Source of the DNA: Thermoprotei archaeon
GTDB lineage: Archaea > Thermoproteota > Thermoprotei > QMSL01 > B3-G16
NCBI GenBank assembly: GCA_003649665.1
Contig: QMSL01000026.1
Span: 1-12,373, forward strand
Length of the DNA: 12,373 nt
Direction of reading: 5' to 3'
This document shows positions 1 to 8,700 of this stretch, in pieces. The first letter of the stretch is position 1; the number at the start of each line of letters is the position of its first letter. Below the pieces are notes generated by a model. It was not told the DNA's origin. It was given only the letters and a program-made list of their open reading frames with translations, and did no database searches. The translations under genes and the position numbers were made by a program.

Positions 1-143
1 CCCGAACCAGATGGACCCATGACTGAGACGTATTCACCACGTTTTATCTTGAGGTTTATTCCATCAAGGGCCTTAATTATGGCAGGACCCATTGTATAGT
101 ACTTAGCTAAATCCTCAGTTTCAACAGTATATTCATATCGCAT
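1..143 (-). CDS. ABC transporter ATP-binding protein, LolD/MacB type (partial, N-terminus only)
   Basis: The first 47 residues of an ABC ATPase are present and the rest lies beyond the left window edge. After a short strand region the protein reads ALDGINLKIKRGEYVSVMGP followed by SGSG, which is the conserved beta-strand plus the start of the Walker A P-loop. This spacing is typical of the LolD/MacB/FtsE-like class that partners FtsX-family permeases. The ATG at 143 lies about 30 nt below a TATATAAT box at 173-180 on the same strand, so the message is probably nearly leaderless. The permease gene ends 42 nt upstream, which makes the two a likely transporter pair, although the ATPase seems to have its own promoter. 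The substrate cannot be told from the sequence. Confidence 0.88.
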   Translation of the reverse strand, partial: MRYEYTVETEDLAKYYTMGPAIIKALDGINLKIKRGEYVSVMGPSGS

Positions 144-172
144 ATTTCCACACCCTAAATTACTAATGAGGT

Positions 173-180
173 ATTATATA
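173..180 (-). promoter_or_regulatory. TATA box of the ABC ATPase gene
   Basis: TATATAAT on the minus strand, about 30 nt upstream of the ATG at 143. Archaeal transcription starts about 26 nt below the box centre, so the transcript would begin near 150. It lies just past the permease stop codon. Confidence 0.45.
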
Positions 181-185
181 GGCAT

Positions 186-830
186 TTATACTTCATATCT
201 TAATGCCTCAGCAGGATCTAGCTTTGCCGCTCTATATGCAGGATATATCGTAGCTACTAATGAGAGAACTACAGCAAGGCCTAAAGAGGCCACTAGTAAT
301 GATGCTATCGATGGCAGTCCTGCAAGACCAGGTAAGGGAAGCCCTGGTGCCTTTAAGGCCTCTAGTACCGCTTTTATTGAACCAAGCTTCTCCTTATATA
401 TGAAGCCATACGCAAAGGACGCTCCTACGCCAATGAACCAACCTATTATGCCGCCTAGGACTCCTATTAGAAAGGCCTCTATTAGGAATAGTTCGAGCAC
501 ATGTTTATCTAATGCTCCTAAGCATTTCCAAGTGCCTATCTCTCGAGTACGTTCAGCTACGGATATGAGCATTGAGTTCATTATTCCAACTATACATACA
601 AGCAAGCTTATGAAGAGTAACCATAATTGGAACGTCGTTATGCCCTCTCCATGAAAGAGGGCCGCTAAAGCTAGAAGGGCATCCATGAAGCCTACAGCTA
701 AGACAACTGAGGCTATTGTTATGGCAGTTCTCACGAGACGATGTCTAATGTCCTCAAGAGCTATCCTTATTGCTTCACTAAAAGGTAATGTTATCTTGCC
801 TATCTCTATGGCACCAGAGGTTCCACTCAT
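186..830 (-). CDS. Compact FtsX/MacB-family ABC permease lacking the extracellular domain
   Basis: This is a membrane permease of 214 residues. The C-terminal half carries the FtsX-family signature: a transmembrane helix, then AERTREIGTWKCLGALDKHV, then a third helix with FLIEAFLIGVLGGIIG, and a last helix ending YPAYRAAKLDPAEALRYE. The N-terminus (SEAIRIALEDIRHRLVRTAI) matches the usual pre-TM1 segment. Likely helices are residues 35-59, 67-92, 111-143 and 174-197. Relatives are usually about 400 residues because a periplasmic/extracellular domain of roughly 200 residues separates TM1 and TM2. Here only about 8 residues do, so the gene looks naturally miniaturised or internally deleted. The start is supported by AGGTGA at 835-840, four bases ahead of the ATG. 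It probably works with the ATPase immediately downstream; export of a lipid or peptide is only a guess. Confidence 0.85.
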   Translation of the reverse strand: MSGTSGAIEIGKITLPFSEAIRIALEDIRHRLVRTAITIASVVLAVGFMDALLALAALFHGEGITTFQLWLLFISLLVCIVGIMNSMLISVAERTREIGTWKCLGALDKHVLELFLIEAFLIGVLGGIIGWFIGVGASFAYGFIYKEKLGSIKAVLEALKAPGLPLPGLAGLPSIASLLVASLGLAVVLSLVATIYPAYRAAKLDPAEALRYEV

Positions 831-840
831 CAGCTCACCT
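831..840 (-). promoter_or_regulatory. Shine-Dalgarno site deciding the permease start
   Basis: AGGTGAGCTG directly precedes the ATG at 830 on the minus strand. The AGGTGA core complements the archaeal 16S rRNA 3' end and argues that the short permease is a real, complete gene and not a 3' fragment. Confidence 0.6.
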
Positions 841-962
841 AACTATAAAATTAAAAATGCAGGTAAATATGATTTGTGCCTTGAGGTGAAACATTATGGG
901 AAATCTGATACTTATAGGAAAGGTGTTATCCATTACGGCCCTAGTCCTGATAATGATATACA

Positions 963-970
963 TTTATATA
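963..970 (+). promoter_or_regulatory. TATA box of the Lhr-like helicase gene
   Basis: TTTATATA, a near-consensus archaeal TATA element, lies 30-37 nt upstream of the ATG at 1000. It predicts a transcript starting around 992-996 and so rules out the longer in-frame reading that would begin inside the opposite-strand permease gene. Confidence 0.6.
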
Positions 971-999
971 AAACTCTTCAGGAAAGTGACGTAAGGAAG

Positions 1000-3816
1000 A
1001 TGTTATCTTCAAGGTTAATGAAGTGTATAGAGGAAGTGCTTGGAATAAGGGAGCTAAACGTAGTCCAGAGGCTAGCAATACCGAAGATACTTAAGGGATA
1101 CAATGTGCTTATAATATCGCCAACGGGTACTGGAAAGACTGAAGCAGCATTGCTGCCAATTTTTAATTTAATGATAACTAGAGGAGAGGGTATAGGAATT
1201 AACGCGATATACATAACGCCATTAAGAGCCTTAAATAGAGATATATTTAGGAGAATGGAAAGGTTAGCAAGAGAGATAGGCATAAGGATTGCCGTAAGAC
1301 ATGGAGATACAGCGGAATCCATAAGGAGGCAACAGGCAAGGAATCCACCTAACATATTAATTACGACGCCTGAAACACTTCAGGCCATACTTCCAGGTAA
1401 AATTCTAAAATATCATCTAATGCATGTTAAGTATGTAATAATAGATGAGATACATGAATTAGTAGCCGATAAAAGGGGAACGCAGCTCTTCTTAGCATTA
1501 GAGAGGTTAAAGAAGATAACGAAATATGACTTCCAGAGGATAGGGCTTTCAGCGACTATAGGAGATGTAAGATATGTGGCAGAATGTCTTCAAGGAAGCA
1601 GCACTAGACCTATAGAAGTCATAAATGCACAAATGGTTAGGCGTTACGAGATAGAGGTGGACATGCCTGCTTCTAATGAAGAAGACGAGAATATGAGCAC
1701 ACAATTTAATGTGCCTCCAGAAGTCATGGCTAGGTTAAGGAGAATACGAGAAGCTCTAAGTAAGGTAAGGAGTGCATTGATATTTACTAATACTAGGGAT
1801 ACAGCGGAAGCATTAGCGTTTAGGCTAAGGAGTTGCTTCCCAGAATTAGCTATTTTAGTGCATCATGGCTCCCTATCTAAAGAGGAGAGACTTGAAGCAG
1901 AAGGTAAACTTAAAAGCGGGGAGCTACAGGCTTTAGTCTGCACATCATCTTTAGAGCTGGGGATAGATATAGGAAGTATAGATCTAGTAATACAGTATGC
2001 CTCTCCTAGACAAGCCACAACCTTATTACAAAGGGTAGGGCGTTCAGGTCATAGAATAGGAGGTATTGCAAGAGGTCTAATCATAGCTTTACACCCTGAA
2101 GAAGTGCTTGAGGCGGCAGTATTGACGAAGATGGGACTGCGAGGAGAACTCGAGAAAGTACCTAGGATAACAGCACTTGACGTACTTGCTCACCAAATAA
2201 TTGGCATATTACTTGATCATGATGGAAAGTTAGGCCTTAAGGAAATATATAGTATAGTTAAAGGAGCAAGACCTTATAGATCGCTTTCAGTAGGTGAATT
2301 TCTTAAAGTAATAGACCAGCTTAGTAAGGAAGGTCTAGTAAGGGTTACCGATGAGGGTATACTGTCCATAAGGAGGGGAGCGTGGAAATATTATTATACA
2401 AACCTCTCAACAATCCCCGATACTATATCGTATGAGGTGGAGGACATAATCTCTAGGAGGAAGGTTGGCGAGTTGGATATAGAATTCATCGCAAAATATG
2501 GGCAAGAAGGTCTGAATTTCATATTAGGAGGAAGGGTATGGCGTATAATATCGATAGATCATGAGAGGAGAAAAATATTAGTGGAGGAGAGCGAGAACAT
2601 TGAAGCTGCAGTTCCAGCATGGGCTGGAGAGTTAATCCCAGTCCCCTTTAGATGTGCGTTAGAAGTGGCAAGTTTGAGAAGACGTATAGCAGCATATATA
2701 CAGAAGGGAAGACGAAATCCACTAATGAGTTATCCCCTAAGTAAAAGAGCGCTTAACTCCGTAATCGAGTACATGAGGGAAATATGTTCGAGACGTTTAC
2801 CAATACCTGATGATAGGAACGTATTGGTGGAGTTGATAAGGAAGAAGTATTTGGTGATACATGTCCCGTTAGGTAGTAATGGGTGTTATGCACTAGGCCT
2901 TTTGCTTTCTAAGCTAATCTCGGAATTGTTGAATACCACTGTAGCCTTCAGGAATGATCCATATAGGGTAATATTAACTGCAGGTACTGTACTGAGCGTT
3001 AAAGACATTATAAAGGCTCTTGATATGTTGAAGGACTGCAATTACGAAGATAAAATAAAGGAAGCTATAGCTGAAAGTATGGCTTTTAGATGGCGATTAT
3101 TCAATGTGGCTAAGAGGTTTGGGCTTCTAAGAAGTGATACCGACTTCAGTGTAGTAAGTAAGAGGTTTATAGAAATGGTAAGAGGAAGTCCTGTGTATGA
3201 GGAGGCGATGAATGAGGTATTGAGAGATAAAGTTGACCTAGAAGCTCTTAAATGGTTCATAAACAGATTGAGGAAAGGAACAATCAAGGTTCATACTATA
3301 GAGGTAAATGAACCAACTCCCTTCTCAGAACCTTTAATTAAGATGTACTTCTATGATTTCATATCAGCGAAACGACCTCTCTCGGTAATAATAAACTTGT
3401 TGAGAGAAAGAATATCAAGAACGAATGTACTTCTGGTATGCCTTACATGCTTGAAGTGGAGTTCAGTACGCACGATAAAGACTCTTCCTGAAAGACCCAC
3501 TTGTCCTAATTGTGGATCAAGGTTTATAGCATCGGTTAGTACATTTGATGAGAAGGAAGCGATGAGTATAATAAGGAAGCTTAGAAGGAGAGAGGGTCTT
3601 ACGAGGAGAGAGAAAGAATTGTTAAAACAGATTCAAGAACGCGCGAGAATAGTGTTACTTTACGGTAAGAAAGGTGTTATGACATTAGCAGCCAGAGGTG
3701 TAGGACCGAAAACTGCAATGAAGATATTGAGAGAGGCTAAGGATGAGGATGATCTAATGATGAAGATACTTAATGCAGAAAGGCAGTATTTTAGGACACG
3801 TAGGTTCTGGGATTGA
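1000..3816 (+). CDS. lhr: Lhr-type superfamily 2 ATP-dependent helicase
   Basis: The protein of about 938 residues is a large archaeal Lhr-like helicase. It shows Walker A SPTGTGKT (about 40-47), the DEIH Walker B box (149-152), the SAT motif (184-186), the motif LVCTSSLELGIDIG, and motif VI QRVGRSGH (344-351). After the RecA pair come a winged-helix region and a long Lhr core. A C4 zinc finger follows (C814, C817, C835, C838), then a C-terminal ARIVLLYGKKGVMTLAARG region ending in RTRRFW, typical of archaeal members. The family unwinds nucleic acids and is linked to repair and RNA processing. The open frame extends upstream to 685 but those residues are antisense to the permease and not helicase-like. 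The ATG at 1000 gives the expected start (LSSRLMKCIEEVLGIRELN) and fits the TATA box. A second ATG at 1018 is possible. It precedes the RPA gene on the same strand. Confidence 0.95.
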   Translation: MLSSRLMKCIEEVLGIRELNVVQRLAIPKILKGYNVLIISPTGTGKTEAALLPIFNLMITRGEGIGINAIYITPLRALNRDIFRRMERLAREIGIRIAVRHGDTAESIRRQQARNPPNILITTPETLQAILPGKILKYHLMHVKYVIIDEIHELVADKRGTQLFLALERLKKITKYDFQRIGLSATIGDVRYVAECLQGSSTRPIEVINAQMVRRYEIEVDMPASNEEDENMSTQFNVPPEVMARLRRIREALSKVRSALIFTNTRDTAEALAFRLRSCFPELAILVHHGSLSKEERLEAEGKLKSGELQALVCTSSLELGIDIGSIDLVIQYASPRQATTLLQRVGRSGHRIGGIARGLIIALHPEEVLEAAVLTKMGLRGELEKVPRITALDVLAHQIIGILLDHDGKLGLKEIYSIVKGARPYRSLSVGEFLKVIDQLSKEGLVRVTDEGILSIRRGAWKYYYTNLSTIPDTISYEVEDIISRRKVGELDIEFIAKYGQEGLNFILGGRVWRIISIDHERRKILVEESENIEAAVPAWAGELIPVPFRCALEVASLRRRIAAYIQKGRRNPLMSYPLSKRALNSVIEYMREICSRRLPIPDDRNVLVELIRKKYLVIHVPLGSNGCYALGLLLSKLISELLNTTVAFRNDPYRVILTAGTVLSVKDIIKALDMLKDCNYEDKIKEAIAESMAFRWRLFNVAKRFGLLRSDTDFSVVSKRFIEMVRGSPVYEEAMNEVLRDKVDLEALKWFINRLRKGTIKVHTIEVNEPTPFSEPLIKMYFYDFISAKRPLSVIINLLRERISRTNVLLVCLTCLKWSSVRTIKTLPERPTCPNCGSRFIASVSTFDEKEAMSIIRKLRRREGLTRREKELLKQIQERARIVLLYGKKGVMTLAARGVGPKTAMKILREAKDEDDLMMKILNAERQYFRTRRFWD

Positions 3817-3857
3817 TTTCACTTGAATCCATTTTATGTGGATAGTCAAAGATTATG

Positions 3858-3866
3858 TTAAATATA
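3858..3866 (+). promoter_or_regulatory. TATA box of the RPA-like gene
   Basis: TTAAATATA lies about 26-34 nt ahead of the ATG at 3892, placing the transcription start almost on the start codon. The helicase ends at 3816, so the RPA gene has its own leaderless promoter in the 75-nt gap. Confidence 0.5.
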
Positions 3867-3891
3867 CCCTGTATCCTACACCATATAGACA

Positions 3892-4929
3892 ATGAATTAC
3901 GAGGAGATAATAAGAGAGATACAAAAGAGAACAGGACTCTCAAAGGAAGAGGTAATTAGGAAAATATATCAGAAAATAGAAGAGTTAGGAGGTCTCATAA
4001 ATGAAGAAGCCGCAGCATTCCTTATTGCTAAGGAAATGGGCATAGAAATACAGAAAGGAGAGATGTTACGTAAGGCAGAGCTTAAGATTGCTGACATAAG
4101 GCCAGGGATGAGAAATATAATAGTATCGGGAGTTGTAGTTAACGTCAAAAATGATGGGAGAAATACTATTCTGGAAATAAAGGATGATAGTAGGGCCAGA
4201 ATCAAATTAATGATCCCCTCTGCTATGCTAGATAGGCTACCAAGAGTAGGAGATTACGTGAGAGCCATATGTAGGGATATCAGGAGAGGAGAGGAGAAAT
4301 TCCTTTATGCTGAGGTAAAGGAGGGAGGAATTGTAATTAATCCAGAGGGTGAAAAGCCTTCTGTTAGGATATTCGAAGATGTTGAAGGTATACTAGTTAA
4401 AAAGATTGATTTAGGTATAAGAAATGGTAAGTACGGATCGTTATTGATATTGAAGACTAATGATGAGTATAAGGTCGTTAAGGTCGAATCAGGACTTTCA
4501 AGTCTCTTCTCTAGGCTATCTCCAGGAATGATCTTGAGAATAAAAGCATATAGAGTTGGAGGATTTTTGAACGCAGATGCAGATTACGTGACAATAAAGG
4601 GTAAAGGGAGTGTAGATCCAATATATGAAAGGGTTCTCTCTCCAGACGAGCTCAAGCCCGGCCTTAAGTTCATAGACATAAGAGGGAAAATAGTATACGT
4701 CAGCATGTTGAAGAGATATGTCGTAAATGATAATGAGATAATCATAAGGGATATATTGTTAGAGGGGAGGGGATCAATAATCAAGGTTAGACTTAAGGGA
4801 GAACTTGCTGAGAGGATAAATGAGAGCCTTAAGGGAAGGGAGATAATATTAAGGAATATGAATATAAAAGCTGACGAGCGAGGTTTGATTGCTTACTCGG
4901 GAAAGTTAAGTAGTTTCGAAATGCTATAA
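3892..4929 (+). CDS. rpa: RPA-like single-stranded DNA-binding protein (OB folds)
   Basis: This 345-residue protein resembles archaeal replication protein A. The first 65 residues form the helical N-terminal module found in euryarchaeal RPA, with the segments TGLSKEEVIRKIYQKIEELG, GLINEEAAAFLIAKEMGIE and LKIADIRPGMRNIIVSG. OB-fold-like stretches follow at about 66-150 (GVVVNVKNDGRNTILEIKDD), 155-235 and 255-340. No C4 zinc finger is visible, unlike some RPA large subunits. The likely role is to coat single-stranded DNA during replication and repair, consistent with helicase and PolD neighbours. The ATG at 3892 is preceded by a well-placed TATA box. The exact number of OB folds is inferred by eye. 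Confidence 0.8.
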   Translation: MNYEEIIREIQKRTGLSKEEVIRKIYQKIEELGGLINEEAAAFLIAKEMGIEIQKGEMLRKAELKIADIRPGMRNIIVSGVVVNVKNDGRNTILEIKDDSRARIKLMIPSAMLDRLPRVGDYVRAICRDIRRGEEKFLYAEVKEGGIVINPEGEKPSVRIFEDVEGILVKKIDLGIRNGKYGSLLILKTNDEYKVVKVESGLSSLFSRLSPGMILRIKAYRVGGFLNADADYVTIKGKGSVDPIYERVLSPDELKPGLKFIDIRGKIVYVSMLKRYVVNDNEIIIRDILLEGRGSIIKVRLKGELAERINESLKGREIILRNMNIKADERGLIAYSGKLSSFEML

Positions 4930-4932
4930 AAG
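4925..4932 (+). promoter_or_regulatory. TATA box for the GGGPS-PolD-MazG operon
   Basis: TATAAAAG overlaps the last codons and stop of the RPA gene. Its centre is about 28 nt ahead of the GTG at 4956, matching a leaderless transcript and favouring that GTG over the later GTG at 4974 or ATG at 4995. Confidence 0.55.
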
Positions 4933-4955
4933 GCTACCTCTCAAAAATAACTAGA

Positions 4956-5741
4956 GTGCAGAGTGGTGGAATAGTGCAGGTCTATAAATACATAATGGAG
5001 AGACTTAAAGAGGAAGGGGCCCTACACTTTACACTGATTGACCCAGATCCTAGTAAGATAGATGTTGAAAAGGCAATGGAAATGGCTAAAAGCGCAGAGG
5101 AAAGTGGCAGTGCAGCAATAATGATTGGAGGCTCACTCGGAGTATGTGAGAAGTTTCTCGATCATGTAATATTATCGATAAAGAGAGAGGTAAGAATACC
5201 AATCATATTATTCCCCGGAAATGTAAACGGCATAAGTAGGGAGGCAGATGCCATCTTCTTCATGAGCCTATTGAACTCCGAGGACATATATTACATAATA
5301 GGAGCACAGGTCATAGGAGCACCAATAATAAAGCAATACGGACTTGAGGCCATACCAATGGGCTACATAATAGTAGAGCCTGGAGAGGCTGCTGGATTCA
5401 TAGGAAGAGCAAGACCAATACCATTAAAGCATCCGGAAATAGCGGCAGCATTTGCCCTTGCAGCACAATATATGGGAATGAAGTTTGTCTATTTAGAGAG
5501 AGGTTCAGGTGCTGAAAAACCCTTACCACCATACTTCGTAAGGAAGGTATCGAGCATAGTTGATATACCGATCATAGTCGGAGGAGGGATAAGGGATGGA
5601 AGAACTGCTAGAGAATTAGTGAAAGCAGGCGCAAGTATTGTGGTGACGGGAACTATAGCTGAGGAGTCGAGAGATAAATTAAAAGAAATAGTTAATGGAG
5701 TAAGGGAAGGAGGCTTATTAAGAAGAGGCGCGAAGACGTGA
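4956..5741 (+). CDS. Geranylgeranylglyceryl phosphate synthase
   Basis: This TIM-barrel prenyltransferase of 261 residues makes the first ether bond of archaeal membrane lipids, joining geranylgeranyl diphosphate to sn-glycerol-1-phosphate. Family features are all visible: HFTLIDPDP near residues 24-32, MIGGSLGV (56-63), IILFPGNVNGIS (83-94), a central region with YIIVEPGEAAGFIG, then YLERGSGA (179-186) and the phosphate-binding VGGGIRDG (208-215) and VTGTIAE. The GTG start at 4956 gives an N-terminus aligned with homologues (IVQVYKYIMERLKEEG) and fits a TATA box about 28 nt upstream. Its TGA stop overlaps the GTG start of the PolD gene in a GTGA junction, so lipid synthesis and replication genes are probably translated from one message. 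Confidence 0.95.
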   Translation: MQSGGIVQVYKYIMERLKEEGALHFTLIDPDPSKIDVEKAMEMAKSAEESGSAAIMIGGSLGVCEKFLDHVILSIKREVRIPIILFPGNVNGISREADAIFFMSLLNSEDIYYIIGAQVIGAPIIKQYGLEAIPMGYIIVEPGEAAGFIGRARPIPLKHPEIAAAFALAAQYMGMKFVYLERGSGAEKPLPPYFVRKVSSIVDIPIIVGGGIRDGRTARELVKAGASIVVTGTIAEESRDKLKEIVNGVREGGLLRRGAKT

Positions 5742-8700
5742 GAAGAAGGGAAGAAGAGATACGTAGCTACTTCAATTATCTTAAGGAGAAGTTCTACGAG
5801 ATATACGAAATAGCATCAAGAGCTCGTGCTAAAGGTATAGATCCAGAGCCCTTCGTGGAAATAAAGCCAGCTAGGGATCTAGCCGAGAGAATAGAGAAGT
5901 TAATTGGAATAAAAGGAGTTGCCAAGAGGATAAGAGAGCTTGAGAAGGAGATGGATAGAGTTCTTGTCGCGTTCAAAATAGCTGAAGAAGTAATTGATGG
6001 CGAGTTAGGAGAACTTAAGGGTCTAGATAAGAGAATAGAGATGGCCATAAGGACGGGTCTGGCCATACTAACTGACGGAATTACTGCAGCTCCTCTCCAA
6101 GGTATAGATTCAATAAGGATAAAGCAAAACGATGATGGGAGTAATTATCTAGCAATATATTATGCTGGTCCTATTAGATCGGCTGGAGGTACTGAGCAGG
6201 CGCTTAGTGTATTATTAGGAGATTGGGTTAGACAAAGAGCAGGACTGGAGAAATACAAGCCGACAAAGGCCGAAATAGAGAGATATGTCGAGGAGATAAG
6301 GATCTACGAAAGGTATGTAACAAGATTTCAATACCATGCATCTGATGAGGAAATAAGATTCGTGGTAAGCAGGATTCCAATTGAAATAACAGGCGTGGCC
6401 ACAGATCCAGTGGAGGTCAGTATACATAGGGATCTCCCGAGAGTTGAGACTAATTGTGTTAGAGGTGGAGCATTAAGGGTAATAAATGATGGAATAATAG
6501 CTAAGGCTAGGAAGTTAAAGAAGATAATAGATGAGCTTGAAATTAAGGGATGGAGTTGGATAGATGAGCTTATTAAACTTAGAACTAACGATGAGAGCAA
6601 TTCCTCAAATAGTAACGAAAAGATAGTTGCTGAGGATAAATATTTAGCTGACTTAGTCGCAGGTCGTCCTGTATTCTCCCATCCTTCGAGAAAGGAAGGA
6701 TTTAGGATAAGATATGGAAGATCTAGGAATACGGGCCTTGCCGCAATAGGCATGAATCCTGCAACAATGATAATACTTGATGAATTTCTTGCCATAGGGA
6801 CACAAGTTAGAATTGAAAGACCTGGCAAAAGTGCAATAGTAATGCCTGTTACCACAATAGAAGGCCCTATAGTAAAATTAAAAGATGGAAGTGTTCTTCA
6901 AGTCAATGATGTCGAAACAGCGAATAAAGTAAAGGACTTAGTAAGTGAGGTAATATTTACTGGAGACATATTGGTCGCATATGGAGAATTTAAGGAGAAT
7001 AATTATCCTTTAGTTCCAAGTGGATACTGTGAGGAGTGGTGGGCGGAGGAACTTCGAGGAGCATTACGTAAAAAACTCGTATGGAATCTCATACCATATT
7101 TGGATCCTGAGATTAGAGGTATAATGAAGATCATAGAGGACCCTCTACATAATAAGCCAGATGCCGTACTTGCGTTGAGGATTTCTGAAAAATATGGCGT
7201 GCCTTTACATCCTAAGTTTACCTATCTATGGGACTTTGTAACATTAAGCGATGTGATCCTACTAAGGGAGGAGTTAATGAAGGGAAAGATCGAAATAGAT
7301 GATAAGGGTATTGTTAAGCGAATTCTCTGTAAGTTGACTAAAAGAGCTAAAAGAGCCTTAGAACTCTTAGGCATACCACATAGGGTGATCGGAGATCATG
7401 TAGTTATAGAAGAGCACGCACCAATAGTATATAGACTCTTTGCGCTCAATAAAGGACATATTGACGTTAAGAGCATAAGAGTGAAGAGCGTGAAAGAGTT
7501 CTTTGAGAAGATTAGTGGATTGAAGCTAAGGGATAAGATCACGATTGGTACAGGTATGAGAATGGGTAGACCAGAAAAGGCAGCACCTAGGAAAATGAAG
7601 CCTCCAGTAAATGCTTTATTCCCAATTGGGGAATATGGTGGAAGAATGAGAAACCTAAACGATGTAATGAAGTATAAAGCTGTCGTCCTTGATCTAAATA
7701 TACGCAAATGTTCGAAGTGTGGAAGAAGAACCTTCGATTACAGATGCAGCGTATGTGGATCAAGAACAATAAAGATAAGAATATGTCCTAAGTGTGGAAG
7801 AGAAACTCTTAATAATGTGTGCCCGGTATGTCAAAGCCCTACGGTAAGTCACATACATCAAAGAGTGAATCTAAGCGCATATATCAAGGAGCTTGCAAGG
7901 AAATATAATGTAATAGTTCCTAAACAGGTTAAGTGCGTAAAGGGCTTGATCAATGACGATAAGGAGCCCGAACCTCTAGTTAAGGGAATATTAAGAGCTA
8001 AATACGATCTAATGGTGTTCAAGGACGGTACTATACGATATGATGCGACTAACGCTCCATTGACACACTTCAAGCCTAAGGAGATAGGGGTAAGTGTTGA
8101 GAAATTAGTTGAGTTAGGCTATAAGTACGACTATAAAGGTAGACCTTTAAGGAGCGAGGAGCAATTAGTTGAGTTAAAGGTGCAGGATATAATTATACCG
8201 AGGAAGTGCGGTGAATATTTACTTAAAGTTTCGAAGTTCATAGATGAGTTGTTGGTTAAAGTATATGGTATGGAGCCTTACTATAAGGCCGAGCGTGTTG
8301 AAGACCTCATAGGGCACCTTGTGATAGGATTAGCACCACACACGTCAGCAGGAGTCCTAGGTAGGATTATAGGCTTTACTGATGCTAATGTCATATATGC
8401 ACATCCATATTGGCATGCTGCTAAGAGGAGGAATTGCGATGGTGATGAGGACTCTGTGATGCTAGCATTAGATGCTCTTTTAAACTTCTCAAGGCATTAT
8501 TTACCAAGTAAAAGAGGCGGCGTAATGGACTCGCCACTAGTTCTCACTTTAATTGTAGACCCAAGAGAAGTTGATGATGAAGTACATAATATGGATGTGG
8601 TCGATAAATACCCTCTAGAGTTCTACGTAAGAACTCAGGATGAGGTGCCGCCATCCGAGTTAAGAGATTTTATTGAAATAGTTGAGGATAGGTTAGGGAG

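Noticed and set aside
166..654. Plus-strand open frame opposite the permease
   Set aside because: Low-complexity, no recognisable domain, and fully antisense to a real membrane-protein gene.
685..999. N-terminal extension of the helicase reading frame
   Set aside because: It is antisense to the well-supported permease gene and has no helicase-like residues. A TATA box at 963-970 places the transcript start near 995.
6328..6855. 175-codon minus-strand frame inside the PolD gene
   Set aside because: Antisense shadow of highly conserved DP2 sequence without its own motifs or ribosome site.
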